DNA of 64,000 bases from Haloarcula amylovorans (lineage in GTDB: Archaea > Halobacteriota > Halobacteria > Halobacteriales > Haloarculaceae): the NCBI RefSeq assembly GCF_004681185.1, contig NZ_SRIF01000002.1:248001-312000 (forward strand), read 5' to 3'. Below the pieces are notes generated by a model. That model saw nothing but the letters and a program-made list of their open reading frames with translations. It was not told where the DNA came from and ran no database searches. Shown here piece after piece: positions 15,144-24,172 of this stretch. The translations under genes and the position numbers were made by a program. How positions within the stretch are numbered: position 1 is the stretch's first letter; each line of letters begins with the position of its first letter.

Positions 15144-17168
15144 ATGCAGAAGGTAATCAAAATGAAACGAAGTGGGGGCGAAAACAAGTGGAGTCGACGG
15201 GGATTTCTGCGGGCGGTCGGGGCGACCACCGCAATCGGGTCGTTGGCGGGCTGTGGCGGGCTCACGCAACAGGAGTTCGTCGCCGATGCCGTCGTGCTGC
15301 CCGCTGACGCACAGGCGCAACTCGGGATGAGCGCCGTCGTCGAGCAGCCACAACGAAACGAGATCGAGCGCACCGTTGGCGGACAGGACGTCAAAGCGAC
15401 CATCGAGAGCTTCGTCTCGGTGTACGCACAGGGCGGAAGCGAAGGGACGTCGAAGGAGGAGGACGGCGCGAAAGACGACGAGTCGTTCCTCTCTGGATTC
15501 GCCGGTGACGGCGAGGACGGCGACATTTTCGCCGGACCGGCGACGGCGTTCGATGTCGTCGGCGGGACGGTGTCGTTCCTCGACGGCGACGACTCGGTCG
15601 ACCCGCGCGGAATCGTCCTGTTTGCGCCCGCTGCGGCCCTGCGCTCCGGGCGCTCGCTCGATGCCGGGAACGTCCTCGCGGTGGCGCATCGCTCGGCGTT
15701 CGAAGGAGCGAAGGCGTTCGTTGCCGGTGACGACGGCGTGTTGTTCCCGGACTCGACGTTCTTCCCGGACACTCTCTTCGCGTCCGAAAAGCCGACGTGG
15801 CTCCCCGACGAGCCGCAGTGGGAATCGCCCGGTGAGGCGTCCGTCGCGTTCTTCGCCGAGGGTGACGCCGATGTGGCGCTGCCCGACGGGAAGCGATTCG
15901 AGGCCGGAACGGAGATCGACGCTGAGTTCGTCGCTGCGCCAGCCGACGCGTTCCTCGACCCCGGTGTCTCGGTCACTGACCCCGACCGCATGGCGAAATC
16001 GCTCGGTATCGACCCGTCGGAACTGGCCGTGACCGATCCCGACCGCATGTCTCGCGACGCCGGTCTCGTGATATTCTCGGACCGGAAGCGCGGCGTCCCG
16101 TTCGCGTACTTCCCGGGGTCTACGTGGTTCCCGGACTCGACGTTCTTCCCGGATACCCTCTTCGCCGGCGACCGGCAGGTGCTCGCCGCGCCGCTCGGAA
16201 CGCTGTTCCCGGACTCGACGTTCTTTCCGGACGGCTATTTCTTCCCGGACGGCTACTTCACACCGGAGCGCCTCGCGCTGTTCTTCCCCTCGAAACCACT
16301 CGACGAGGTCCCGAAGCCGTTCGCTGCCGTCGAATCCGCCGCGGAGATAGCACCGGGCAAGACGCTGCTGTTCGCGCCGGTGGCGTTTCCAGACTCGACG
16401 TTTTTCCCGGATTCGACGTTCTTCCCCGACGGCTACTTCTTCCCGGATTCGACGTTCTTCCCGGACTCGGCGTTCTTTCCGGACACCATCTTCGCCGAAG
16501 CGAGCGGCGGCGCCGCGTCGGTCACGAGTTCGAAACCGTCCGAAGCGTTCCCGGATTCGACGTTCTTCCCGGACAGTACGTTCAGCCCGACCGAGGTGTT
16601 TCACTTCCCCGGCCGATTCAAGTTCTCGACGGATGTCTTCGCCGAGGGCGGTGTGCCGGTGACTTACCGCGCACAGTCGGGGTCGATGGCCGACGTGAAC
16701 GAGAGCGAACTCGGCGGCGGCGTTCTCAGCGTCGGCGTGCTCAGCACGCCTGCCGCCAGCGTCGCCGGGCAGTCGCTCAACCCGCTCGCTCGCCTTGGAC
16801 TCTCCGACCTGCTAACGAATGCGGGGGCCGAGTCGTTCCTCAGTTCCACGGGCGTCGGTTCGGGCGACGTGAACTGGGAACGCGGCCCGACGCGACTGAC
16901 TACGAGCGAGGCGACGGTTCTCGGCGAGTCAACCACGCTTGAGACGTACGCAGGTGTTCTCAGCGGCGCGGACCCGAGCGTCGTCTACCTCCACCTTGCT
17001 CGCGTCGAGAACGGGAATAGCGTCGTCGTCGCGGCGGGCGTCCACAGCACCCCAGCCGAGGACACCGGGCGGCCGTTCGTCGGTGCAGACGGCTACCTCA
17101 GCCAGTCCGAGTTGGCCGATTACCGCGCGGACGTAGCCGCCGTCGACGAGGCGCTGGTCGTCCGCTAG
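15144..17168 (+). CDS. Tat lipoprotein with multiple Phe-Pro-Asp (FFPDST-type) repeats
   Basis: A 674-residue exported protein. Residues about 18-37 contain a Tat lipobox signal (WSRRGFLRAVG, then SLAGCGG), so it should be anchored to the outer face of the membrane. From about residue 200 to 490 there are five clusters of a hexapeptide-like motif, FFPDST with variants FFPDGY, FFPDTL, WFPDST and FFPDSA; FPD occurs 15 times. The clusters contain 2, 2, 3, 6 and 2 copies, separated by 30-110 residue segments without the motif. The flanks (about 40-95 and 500-674) look like one ordinary domain split by the repeat region, loosely reminiscent of haloarchaeal DUF6517-type lipoproteins, but that is a weak resemblance. 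Function unknown. Confidence 0.85.
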   Translation: MQKVIKMKRSGGENKWSRRGFLRAVGATTAIGSLAGCGGLTQQEFVADAVVLPADAQAQLGMSAVVEQPQRNEIERTVGGQDVKATIESFVSVYAQGGSEGTSKEEDGAKDDESFLSGFAGDGEDGDIFAGPATAFDVVGGTVSFLDGDDSVDPRGIVLFAPAAALRSGRSLDAGNVLAVAHRSAFEGAKAFVAGDDGVLFPDSTFFPDTLFASEKPTWLPDEPQWESPGEASVAFFAEGDADVALPDGKRFEAGTEIDAEFVAAPADAFLDPGVSVTDPDRMAKSLGIDPSELAVTDPDRMSRDAGLVIFSDRKRGVPFAYFPGSTWFPDSTFFPDTLFAGDRQVLAAPLGTLFPDSTFFPDGYFFPDGYFTPERLALFFPSKPLDEVPKPFAAVESAAEIAPGKTLLFAPVAFPDSTFFPDSTFFPDGYFFPDSTFFPDSAFFPDTIFAEASGGAASVTSSKPSEAFPDSTFFPDSTFSPTEVFHFPGRFKFSTDVFAEGGVPVTYRAQSGSMADVNESELGGGVLSVGVLSTPAASVAGQSLNPLARLGLSDLLTNAGAESFLSSTGVGSGDVNWERGPTRLTTSEATVLGESTTLETYAGVLSGADPSVVYLHLARVENGNSVVVAAGVHSTPAEDTGRPFVGADGYLSQSELADYRADVAAVDEALVVR

Positions 17169-17599
17169 TTGGCGTCTTCGATCGCCGCTGCGATGTCGTC
17201 CAGTTCGTCGTCAGAGAGGTCCGGCCGACTCCCGAACAGCGAGTGGATCGGGCGGCCGCCGTCGTCGGCGAAGCGAGGGACGATGTGGCCGTGGACGTGT
17301 GGCACCTCTTGGCCGGCCTCCTCGCCGTTGTTGAACGCGACCGTGCTGCCGTCGGCGTCGACGGCCGCTTCCACTGCCGGGGTGAGGTCGTGCAGCGCCG
17401 CGAACACGTCGCTTCCGACATCACCTGGTAGGTCCCCGAGCGTCTCGTGGTGAGCTTTCGGGATGACGAGCGTGTGGCCCGGAGCCAGCGGATTGGCGTC
17501 TAAGAAGGCCAGTACGTCGTCGTCCTCGTAAACGGTTCGACTCGGGATGTCGCCGGCGACTATCTGACAGAAGATGCAGTCGTCCTGTTGCTCTGACAT
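17165..17599 (-). CDS. HIT-family nucleotide hydrolase/transferase
   Basis: A 144-residue HIT protein with the defining HVHGHIVPRF motif (His-x-His-x-His) near residue 104 and CIFCQIVAGDIPS at the N terminus, where two cysteines may bind zinc together with histidines. LDANPLAPGHTLVIPKAHHETL is the other conserved block. Such proteins cleave AMP or GMP linkages (Hint or Ap4A-type); the exact substrate cannot be told. It overlaps the lipoprotein stop by four bases in convergent orientation. Confidence 0.92.
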   Translation of the reverse strand: MSEQQDDCIFCQIVAGDIPSRTVYEDDDVLAFLDANPLAPGHTLVIPKAHHETLGDLPGDVGSDVFAALHDLTPAVEAAVDADGSTVAFNNGEEAGQEVPHVHGHIVPRFADDGGRPIHSLFGSRPDLSDDELDDIAAAIEDAN

Positions 17600-17701
17600 G
17601 TTGAGTGGACACCTCGTGGGTCACTCGGAACGACGGACAGCAGAATGAAGAACGTGGTGGGTCGGTCCGTGGTGGGGACTGTTTCGAGTGCAGGGACCAA
17701 A

Positions 17702-17878
17702 TCAGCGCTCGTAGACGCTCGGCGTCGGCCTGAGCGCCGCGTAGAACACGCAGAACAACACGACGACCGTGGCGATCGCAATCCCAACCGTCCCGCCGAT
17801 GAGCGAAAGGCAGATTCCGAGGGCGAGGCTGAAGGCCGTCCACTTCACGGCGTCTGTCACGGGGTCGGAGGAGGGCAT
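17702..17878 (-). CDS. Small two-helix membrane protein
   Basis: A 58-residue frame read on the reverse strand, starting MPSSDPVTDAVKWTAFSL and ending TPSVYER. It contains two hydrophobic stretches (about residues 15-30 and 32-49) separated by a glycine-rich turn. The codon bias is haloarchaeal and the frame is free of alternatives. Its function is unknown. Similar short membrane proteins are frequent beside HIT or UDG genes in haloarchaea, but this is inference. Confidence 0.5.
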   Translation of the reverse strand: MPSSDPVTDAVKWTAFSLALGICLSLIGGTVGIAIATVVVLFCVFYAALRPTPSVYER

Positions 17879-17954
17879 AACAGGAATACCTCGCGGCAGT
17901 TCAAATAGATGCGGGATAGATGACAGCTTCTCACCCGTCTACCTCCGTCGGGTT

Positions 17955-18575
17955 TTACTCGACCGTACGCGCAACGGCAGCGGCTAGCTCGGTCGCGTAC
18001 TCGTCGTACTCGTAGCCCAACCGCGACAGCCACACCTCCTGATAGCTGGGGTGTAACAGCGGGACGATTGGAACGCCCAGCGCTTCGCTCTCGCGGACAG
18101 TCAACACGCTATCGAGAAAGCCGTCGACCCTCTCACCATCGAGGGCAAGAATGGTCTCGGTCGCGTGTTTCCCGGTCGGAACGACCGCCTTCGGAGCCAC
18201 CGTCTCGACTTCCGCAACGAGGTACGGTCGGCAGTTCGCCAGTTCCTCGTCGGTCGGGTCGCGGTTCGCCGGCGGGTGGCACTTCACCGCGTTCGTGTAG
18301 TAACAGTCCTCGTGGCCGAACCCGGCGTCGGCGAGCAGGGCGCGTACCTTTCGCCCGGAACGCCGGGAGGTGTAGGCCATTCCCGTCAGGTTCCCGCCCT
18401 GCCAGTGGTCGGCCTCGGGGTCGCCCTCGGCGGGGGCTTCGCCGACGACGACCACGTCGGCGTCGAGCGGGCCGTTCCCCCACGAGATACACTCGCGGGC
18501 CTCGGCGAGGGCGGGACAGCGCTGACAGTCGGCGGCCTGTCGGTTGCGCTCGTCGAGGTCGGGAAATTCCGGCAC
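17955..18575 (-). CDS. Uracil-DNA glycosylase, family 4/5 (Fe-S type)
   Basis: A 206-residue glycosylase that removes uracil from deaminated DNA, starting base excision repair. The active-site motif 1 is VVGEAPAEGDPEAD near residue 44, and motif 3 is LLHPSYQ near residue 180. Four cysteines for the iron-sulfur cluster are visible: CQRC near residue 17, KCHPPANRD near residue 99 and ELANC near residue 114. It is a single gene, divergent from the DUF4177 gene. Confidence 0.88.
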   Translation of the reverse strand: MPEFPDLDERNRQAADCQRCPALAEARECISWGNGPLDADVVVVGEAPAEGDPEADHWQGGNLTGMAYTSRRSGRKVRALLADAGFGHEDCYYTNAVKCHPPANRDPTDEELANCRPYLVAEVETVAPKAVVPTGKHATETILALDGERVDGFLDSVLTVRESEALGVPIVPLLHPSYQEVWLSRLGYEYDEYATELAAAVARTVE

Positions 18576-18712
18576 GAACGGACGATGGGGTGGTGGCCCG
18601 AAAGAGTTGCTGGCCGCTCACGAAACGGTCGTTCTCGTGTTCGCTTCGACGGCAGATTTCGACGCTGTCGACCCACAACGCATTTGTTCCGCCCGGCTGA
18701 CCCATCAGCAGT

Positions 18713-18901
18713 ATGCCCTCCAGTTACGAATTCCGAACGATCGAGGTCGATAGCAGCGTGATGGTGGCCGGACTCGGTGGCGACGTCGAGCCGCCGGTCG
18801 CGCGACTAAACGAACTCGGTGCCGAGGGGTGGGATGTCGCTGCCCCTATCACCGACAAAACAGGGGAGACGGTCAGCCTCCTGTTGCGACGCGAAGCGTA
18901 G
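18713..18901 (+). CDS. DUF4177-like small protein
   Basis: A 62-residue protein with the pattern SYEFRTIEV, then LNELGAEGWDVAAPI and a final LLLRRE strand. This resembles DUF4177, in which a beta hairpin packs on a helix bearing LNELGxEGW. The molecular role is unknown. It lies about 50 bases upstream of ileS in the same direction and may be co-transcribed with it. Confidence 0.75.
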   Translation: MPSSYEFRTIEVDSSVMVAGLGGDVEPPVARLNELGAEGWDVAAPITDKTGETVSLLLRREA

Positions 18902-18948
18902 CACGCACAATCGATTGTCCTTTAGTGCCGGCGGCGGATTGGTTCGGT

Positions 18949-21900
18949 ATGGACAGGTTCGCCGCAGTCGACGACCAGTACGACCCCGAGAGCGTCGAGG
19001 AGGGGGTCTTCTCTTACTGGGACGACGTCGACGCCTACGAGCAGACGAAAGCGCACCGCGCCGACGGCGAGGAGTTCTTCTTCGTCGACGGCCCGCCCTA
19101 CACCTCCGGGGCCGCACACATGGGGACGACGTGGAACAAGACGCTGAAAGACCTCTACATCCGCTACCACCGGATGCAGGGGTACGACGTGACCGACCGG
19201 CCGGGCTACGACATGCACGGCCTGCCCATCGAGACGAAAGTCGAGGAGCGACTCGACTTCGAGAACAAGAAGGACATCGAGCGCTTCGGCGAGGAGAACT
19301 TCATCGAGGAATGCAAAGCGTTCGCCGAGGAGCAGCTAGAGGGCCTCCAGACGGACTTTCAGGACTTCGGCGTCTGGATGGACTGGGACAATCCCTACAA
19401 GACGGTCAATCCCGAGTACATGGAGGCTGCGTGGTGGGGCTTCCAGCGCGCTCACGAGCGCGGGCTGGTCGAACAGGGCCAGCGCTCCATCAACCAGTGT
19501 CCCCGCTGTGAGACGGCTATCGCCAACAACGAGGTCGAACGCGAGGAGGTCGGCAAACCCTCGATTTACGTGAAGTTCCCCTTGGCTGAGCGCGAGGGGA
19601 ACCTCGTCATCTGGACGACGACGCCGTGGACCATCCCCGCCAACACCTTCGTCGCCGTCGACGGCGACGTGACCTATCAGGGCGTGCGAGCGACGAAAGA
19701 CGGGGAGAGTGAGGTGCTCTACGTCGCGGAACCGCGCGTCGAGGACGTCCTCTCGAAGGGCCGCTACGACGACTACGAGGTCGTCGAGGAAGTCACCGGC
19801 GAGGAGATGGTCGGCTGGGCGTACGACCATCCGCTGGCCGAGGAGGTCCCCAACCACGCCAGCGGCGAGGGGTCGCTGCAAGTCTACACCGCCGACTACG
19901 TCGACGCCGAGGACCAGACGGGTCTCGTTCACTCCGCGCCGGGCCACGGTGAGGAGGACTTCGAACGCGGGCAGGAACTCGGTCTCGAGATCTTCTGTCC
20001 GGTGGGCAGCGACGGCGTCTACACCGAACAGGGTGGAGAGTACGCGGGCACGTTCGTCCGCGACGCCAACGACGATGTCATCGACGACTTAGCGGTGAAG
20101 GGCGCGCTTCTGGCCAGCGAGTCGGGCTACACCGTCAACGAGGGCCACTGCTGGCGGTGTAACACGGGAATCGTCCGCATCGTCACCGACCAGTGGTTCA
20201 TCACGGTCACGGACATCAAAGACGAACTCGTAGCGAACATCGAGGACAGCGAGTGGCACCCCTCGTGGGCGCGGGACAACCGCTTCCGCGATTTCGTCGA
20301 GGACGCTCCCGACTGGAACGTCTCCCGCCAGCGTTACTGGGGCATTCCGATTCCCATCTGGCTCCCCGATAGCGAGGCGACAGCCTCGAACGGAAGTAGC
20401 GCGGAGCGAAGCTCCGCGGACCATTCGAGCGGGCAAAGTCCGCGAGAAGACGGCGAAGCCGCTGAAGACTGGAGCGGCGACATGGACGACGCCATCGTCG
20501 TCGGCGACCGCGAGGAACTCGCCGACCGAGTAGACCAGGACATCGATCCCGAGACGGTGGACCTGCACAAGGGGACCGTCGACGACCTCACCATCACCGA
20601 GGACGGCACGACCTACACCCGCGTCGGCGATGTCTTCGACGTGTGGCTCGACTCCTCCGTGGCGACGTGGGGAACGCTCGACTACCCCGAGCAGACCGAG
20701 GACTTCGAGCGCCTGTGGCCTGCCGACCTCATCATGGAGGCCCACGACCAGACCCGCGGCTGGTTCTGGTCGCAACTGGGGATGAGCACCGCCGCGACAG
20801 GCGAGATACCGTACAAGGAGGTGCTGATGCACGGCTACGCCAACATGCCCGACGGCCGCGGGATGTCGAAGTCCAAGGGCATCCTCGTCGACCCCCACGA
20901 GGTCATCGAGAAGCACGGTCGGGACCCGATGCGCCTGTTCTTGCTCTCCGTGACCGCACAGGGCGAGGACATGAACTTCTCGTGGGAGGAGACCCAGGAG
21001 ATGCAGCGCCGGCTGAACATCCTCTGGAACGTCGCTCGCTTCCCGCTGCCGTACATGCGTGCCGACGACTTCGACCCCGAAGCGACGACGGTCGAAACTG
21101 TCCGAGACCACCTCGAACTCGCCGACGAGTGGGTCCTCTCGCGCCTCCAGAGCGTCGAGGAAGCGATGACCGAACACATGGACAACTTCGAGAACGACAA
21201 GGCCGCCGACGAACTGCTCGATTTCGTCGTCGAGGACGTCTCTCGCTTCTACATCCAGGTCGTCCGCGAGCGGATGTGGGAGGAAGAAGACAGCGACTCG
21301 AAGCGAGCCGCTTACGCCACGCTCTATCGCGTTCTCGAAGAAGTGGCCGCGCTGTTCGCGCCGTTCACTCCGTTCGTCGCCGAGAAGATATACAGTTCGC
21401 TGACCGGCGACGCGGGCCACCCGACGGTCCACATGTGCGACTGGCCGGAACCGACCGCCGACCTGCACGACCTCGCACTCGAAGATGAGATCGAGGTCGT
21501 CCGCGAAGTCGAGGAGGCAGGCTCGAACGCCCGTCAGCAGGCCGAGCGGAAACTACGCTGGCCGGTGACGCGCGTCGTCGTCGATACTGACAGCGACGCC
21601 GTGGCCGACGCCGTCCGCTCGCAGTCGGCCATCGTCGCCGACCGGCTCAACGCCCGCGCCGTCGACGTCGTCGGGGCCGACGAGACGTGGGGCGAACTCC
21701 ACTACTCGGCCGCCGCCGATATGAGCGAACTCGGCCCGGCCTTCGGGGACGACGCCGGCCGCGTGATGAACGCACTCAACGACGCCCGTATCGAGGAGCC
21801 GTCACTCGATACCCTCGAAGGAGCCGTCGAGGACGCGCTCGGCGAGAGCGTCGAGTTAACCGAGGAGATGGTCGAGTTCCGCCGTGAGACGCCCGAGGGC

Positions 21901-22251
21901 GTCACCGGTACGGAGTTCGAGGCGCTCGACGGCGGCGGCGTCGTCTACGTCGATACCACGCTCACGGAGGACATCGAGAGCGAGGGGTACGCCCGCGAGG
22001 TCATCCGCCGAATTCAGGAGATGCGTAAGGAACTCGAACTGGATATCGAGGCTCGCATCGTTGTGGACCTCTCGATTGCCGACGACCGCGTGGACTCACT
22101 GGTGCGGGAACACGAGGCACTAATTACGGAGGAAGTGCGTGCCGACGAACTCGGGACTGTCGCGGACGGCCACCGCAAGACGTGGGACGTCGAAGGTGTC
22201 GAGATGGAGATCGCTATCGCCCCCGTGACGGCGGCGGAAGCGTCAGACTAA
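18949..22251 (+). CDS. ileS: Isoleucyl-tRNA synthetase, archaeal type, with an extra hydrophilic insertion
   Basis: A 1100-residue class Ia synthetase that charges tRNA-Ile. The HIGH-type motif is PPYTSGAAHMGTTWNK near residue 47 and the KMSKS-type loop is RGMSKSKGI near residue 640. RQRYWGIPIPIW and the editing domain (TTTPWTIPANTFVAV) are clear. ATG 18949 gives MDRFAAVDDQYDP, the family N terminus; the frame upstream runs through the preceding gene's region. Residues about 476-513 are a Ser/Ala/Glu-rich, cysteine-free stretch between PIPIW and the DDAIVVGDREEL strand. It is encoded by self-complementary DNA and is probably an in-frame insertion. Confidence 0.95.
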   Translation: MDRFAAVDDQYDPESVEEGVFSYWDDVDAYEQTKAHRADGEEFFFVDGPPYTSGAAHMGTTWNKTLKDLYIRYHRMQGYDVTDRPGYDMHGLPIETKVEERLDFENKKDIERFGEENFIEECKAFAEEQLEGLQTDFQDFGVWMDWDNPYKTVNPEYMEAAWWGFQRAHERGLVEQGQRSINQCPRCETAIANNEVEREEVGKPSIYVKFPLAEREGNLVIWTTTPWTIPANTFVAVDGDVTYQGVRATKDGESEVLYVAEPRVEDVLSKGRYDDYEVVEEVTGEEMVGWAYDHPLAEEVPNHASGEGSLQVYTADYVDAEDQTGLVHSAPGHGEEDFERGQELGLEIFCPVGSDGVYTEQGGEYAGTFVRDANDDVIDDLAVKGALLASESGYTVNEGHCWRCNTGIVRIVTDQWFITVTDIKDELVANIEDSEWHPSWARDNRFRDFVEDAPDWNVSRQRYWGIPIPIWLPDSEATASNGSSAERSSADHSSGQSPREDGEAAEDWSGDMDDAIVVGDREELADRVDQDIDPETVDLHKGTVDDLTITEDGTTYTRVGDVFDVWLDSSVATWGTLDYPEQTEDFERLWPADLIMEAHDQTRGWFWSQLGMSTAATGEIPYKEVLMHGYANMPDGRGMSKSKGILVDPHEVIEKHGRDPMRLFLLSVTAQGEDMNFSWEETQEMQRRLNILWNVARFPLPYMRADDFDPEATTVETVRDHLELADEWVLSRLQSVEEAMTEHMDNFENDKAADELLDFVVEDVSRFYIQVVRERMWEEEDSDSKRAAYATLYRVLEEVAALFAPFTPFVAEKIYSSLTGDAGHPTVHMCDWPEPTADLHDLALEDEIEVVREVEEAGSNARQQAERKLRWPVTRVVVDTDSDAVADAVRSQSAIVADRLNARAVDVVGADETWGELHYSAAADMSELGPAFGDDAGRVMNALNDARIEEPSLDTLEGAVEDALGESVELTEEMVEFRRETPEGVTGTEFEALDGGGVVYVDTTLTEDIESEGYAREVIRRIQEMRKELELDIEARIVVDLSIADDRVDSLVREHEALITEEVRADELGTVADGHRKTWDVEGVEMEIAIAPVTAAEASD
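20373..20461. repeat. Cluster of hairpins inside the ileS coding sequence
   Basis: Three inverted repeats occur within about 90 bases: CGAGGC/GCCTCG at 20373-20388 (loop GACA), an 8-bp stem at 20400-20418 (loop GAA) and CGGC/GCCG at 20451-20461 (loop GAA). CGCGGAC at 20415-20421 can also pair with GTCCGCG at 20438-20444. The GAA triloop matches the style of the 441-655 array. The frame of ileS is kept throughout. Confidence 0.65.
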
Positions 22252-22439
22252 GTAGCCGACCTCTGCCACCCGAGACCACGTTTTTCAAAGGATGAACCGA
22301 GAACGCACGTCTGCAACCGAAGACGGTGTGAGTAACGGGTAACAACTGCTAACATCTCACAAGGAGAACTAGTCTGTAGCGCTCACTGCGAAGTCACGCG
22401 GCCGAGAGGGACACGTCGAACGGAGCGCGGGAGCAACCC

Positions 22440-22874
22440 ATGGCAGCAACAGCACCACTCGCGGAGAACAAGGAACTCGCGCGGCGGATTCCCGAGGCGG
22501 TCGCCACGGAGGGCGATATCGACCTCCTCGACGATATCTGCACGCCGGACGTCGTCGACCACAGTCCGCTGGGCGAGGTATCGGGTCGTGAGGAACTGAA
22601 AGCACAGATAGCGGGGATTAGAGAGTCATTCGAGGGATTCTCGGCGACCGTCGAGGATATCGTCGCCGAGGGCGACACTGTCGCCATGCGTGTGACCCTA
22701 CGCGGGGAACACGTCGGCGAGTTCATGGGCGTCGAAGCGACCGGAAAAGCGGTCACCATCGACAACATGGTGTTCACCCGCATCGAGGACGGCAAGATCG
22801 CCGAGCGGTGGGTCCAACCGGACCTGCTCGGCCTCATGCGACAGGTCGGCGCGGTCGACGTACCGATGAACTGA
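22440..22874 (+). CDS. SnoaL-like/ester cyclase family protein
   Basis: A 144-residue protein of the NTF2-like SnoaL group. The landmarks are a helical start (ENKELARRIPEAVATEGDIDLLDDICTPD, broken by turns), VVDHSPLG in the middle and the strands VAMRVTLRGEHVGEFMG and FTRIEDGKIAERW near the end. Related proteins include polyketide cyclases, but in prokaryotes most members have no known substrate. It is a stand-alone gene about 190 bases after ileS. Confidence 0.82.
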   Translation: MAATAPLAENKELARRIPEAVATEGDIDLLDDICTPDVVDHSPLGEVSGREELKAQIAGIRESFEGFSATVEDIVAEGDTVAMRVTLRGEHVGEFMGVEATGKAVTIDNMVFTRIEDGKIAERWVQPDLLGLMRQVGAVDVPMN

Positions 22875-22983
22875 GGGACCGTCTCTCGACTTTTGTGTCG
22901 ACGCGTTCGTGACCATTTCACCGGGGTCGCGGCGTTCGCTGGCATCCTCACGTACCGCTACCGGATTGGCCCGATGGTGAAAA

Positions 22984-23838
22984 TCAGAGTTCCGCGGCGA
23001 CGACGGGCGCGGCGCTGACCTCGCTGACAGCGCGTTCGAGCGTGTCGGTGCCGTAGACGGCTTCGACGCCAGCGATGGAGAGTTTCGTCAGCGCGTTGCC
23101 AGCGAGCATCGGGTGGACGCAGGTGACGAAGACGCGCTGTGCGTCTCGTTCCATCAGCACCTCGACCGACTCGCTCATCGTCGACCCCGTCGCGATGATA
23201 TCGTCGACGAGCACCACGTCGCGGTCCCCGACCGGCGCGTCGCTTGGCGTTATCTGGATGTCGCCGCTGTCGTAGTCCCGGTCCTTCTCGAAGTAGTCCG
23301 TCTCGCCCTCGCCGTAGCCGTCTCTGGCTGTGACCGCGAGGTCGATTGCGCCTTCGTCCGGCGAGAGAAAGAGCGGGTCCTCCAAATTTTCGGGAAGCGG
23401 GTCGGCGAGCACCCCGGCGGCGTCGACGTCCGTCGCTGGAACGTCGAAGAAGTCACAGACGGCCGGTTCGTGAGGGTTGACCGTGATCACGCGGTCGGTG
23501 CCCGTCGAGAGGGCTCGCGCCATCGCCCGCGAGGAAACGGGCTGACCGGCCCGGAACGCTTCGTCTTGCCGAGCGTAGCCCATGTACGGCAGGACCGTAA
23601 CGACCTCGCTGGCCCCGACTTCTCGGGCGGCGTCTTGCAACTGGAGCGCCTGTACGTGCGCGTCGCTATCCACCGTCGAGGCGACGACGACGGCTCGCTC
23701 GCCCGCCACGGCCTCGGGGAGCCGGACGACGTGTTCGCCGTCGGGGAACCGTTCGTACTCGACGCGAGCGAGGCGCTCGTCGGTCTCCTCGGCCAGCGCC
23801 GCCGCGAACGCTTGCGTGTCCGCCCCGGGGATAATCAT
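22984..23838 (-). CDS. prs: Ribose-phosphate pyrophosphokinase (PRPP synthetase)
   Basis: A 284-residue enzyme that makes PRPP from ribose 5-phosphate and ATP, feeding purine, pyrimidine, histidine and NAD synthesis. The PRPP-binding loop is VVLVDDIIATGSTMSESV near residue 210, and MGYARQDEAFRAGQPVSSR is the conserved flexible and catalytic region. The archaeal class is short, which matches the length. ATG 23838 (MIIPGADTQAF) was chosen because the family begins there; the longer frame upstream is low complexity. Confidence 0.93.
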   Translation of the reverse strand: MIIPGADTQAFAAALAEETDERLARVEYERFPDGEHVVRLPEAVAGERAVVVASTVDSDAHVQALQLQDAAREVGASEVVTVLPYMGYARQDEAFRAGQPVSSRAMARALSTGTDRVITVNPHEPAVCDFFDVPATDVDAAGVLADPLPENLEDPLFLSPDEGAIDLAVTARDGYGEGETDYFEKDRDYDSGDIQITPSDAPVGDRDVVLVDDIIATGSTMSESVEVLMERDAQRVFVTCVHPMLAGNALTKLSIAGVEAVYGTDTLERAVSEVSAAPVVAAEL

Positions 23839-24172
23839 GTGCGAGGGGTCGCTGGCCGGGCTAAACCGCTTTTCGATTCGAGGGCTAGCATCTGTAAACC
23901 GTTTCGATGGAACCAGCGCTGTTACACAGAACGACTGAAAGCCCCGACGCGGTCGGCGAACCCCGGTGACGCAAGCACCACAGGAGCGAACGAAGTGAGC
24001 GACGAGGAGCACAGCGAACCGCGGGAGCCGACCGCGTCGCCCCTTTCATTCCCGCCCTATTGTCGTTCTGACGGCCGTCTCTCGGCGGTTGCGTCACTGG
24101 CAGAAACCCAGCGGTTGCGTCACCGGCAGAGGCCTGTCGGCTGTGTCGTGGGCAGTGGGGCGGGCCGTCGCG
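23839..24172. other. 334-base gap between prs and the HVO_0234-like gene
   Basis: No credible gene is seen. The gap contains the prs upstream region and a short tandem repeat at 24086-24130. The remaining sequence is GC-rich without obvious signals. Confidence 0.5.
24086..24130. repeat. Short tandem repeat, 19-base unit, two copies
   Basis: CGGTTGCGTCACTGGCAGA at 24086-24104 recurs at 24112-24130 with one change (T to C), at a period of 26 bases. It lies between two genes, and its role is unknown. Confidence 0.6.

Noticed and set aside
15135..16604. Long reverse-strand frame of 489 residues over the FPD-repeat gene
   Set aside because: Its sequence is a repetitive Arg/Glu string (REERRIREE) that is the exact antisense of the FPD repeat, with no start signal or domain. 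It is a shadow of the real gene.
20089..21468. 459-residue reverse-strand frame inside ileS
   Set aside because: It is antisense to the catalytic core of ileS, is Val/Gly/Arg-rich and has no domain features.
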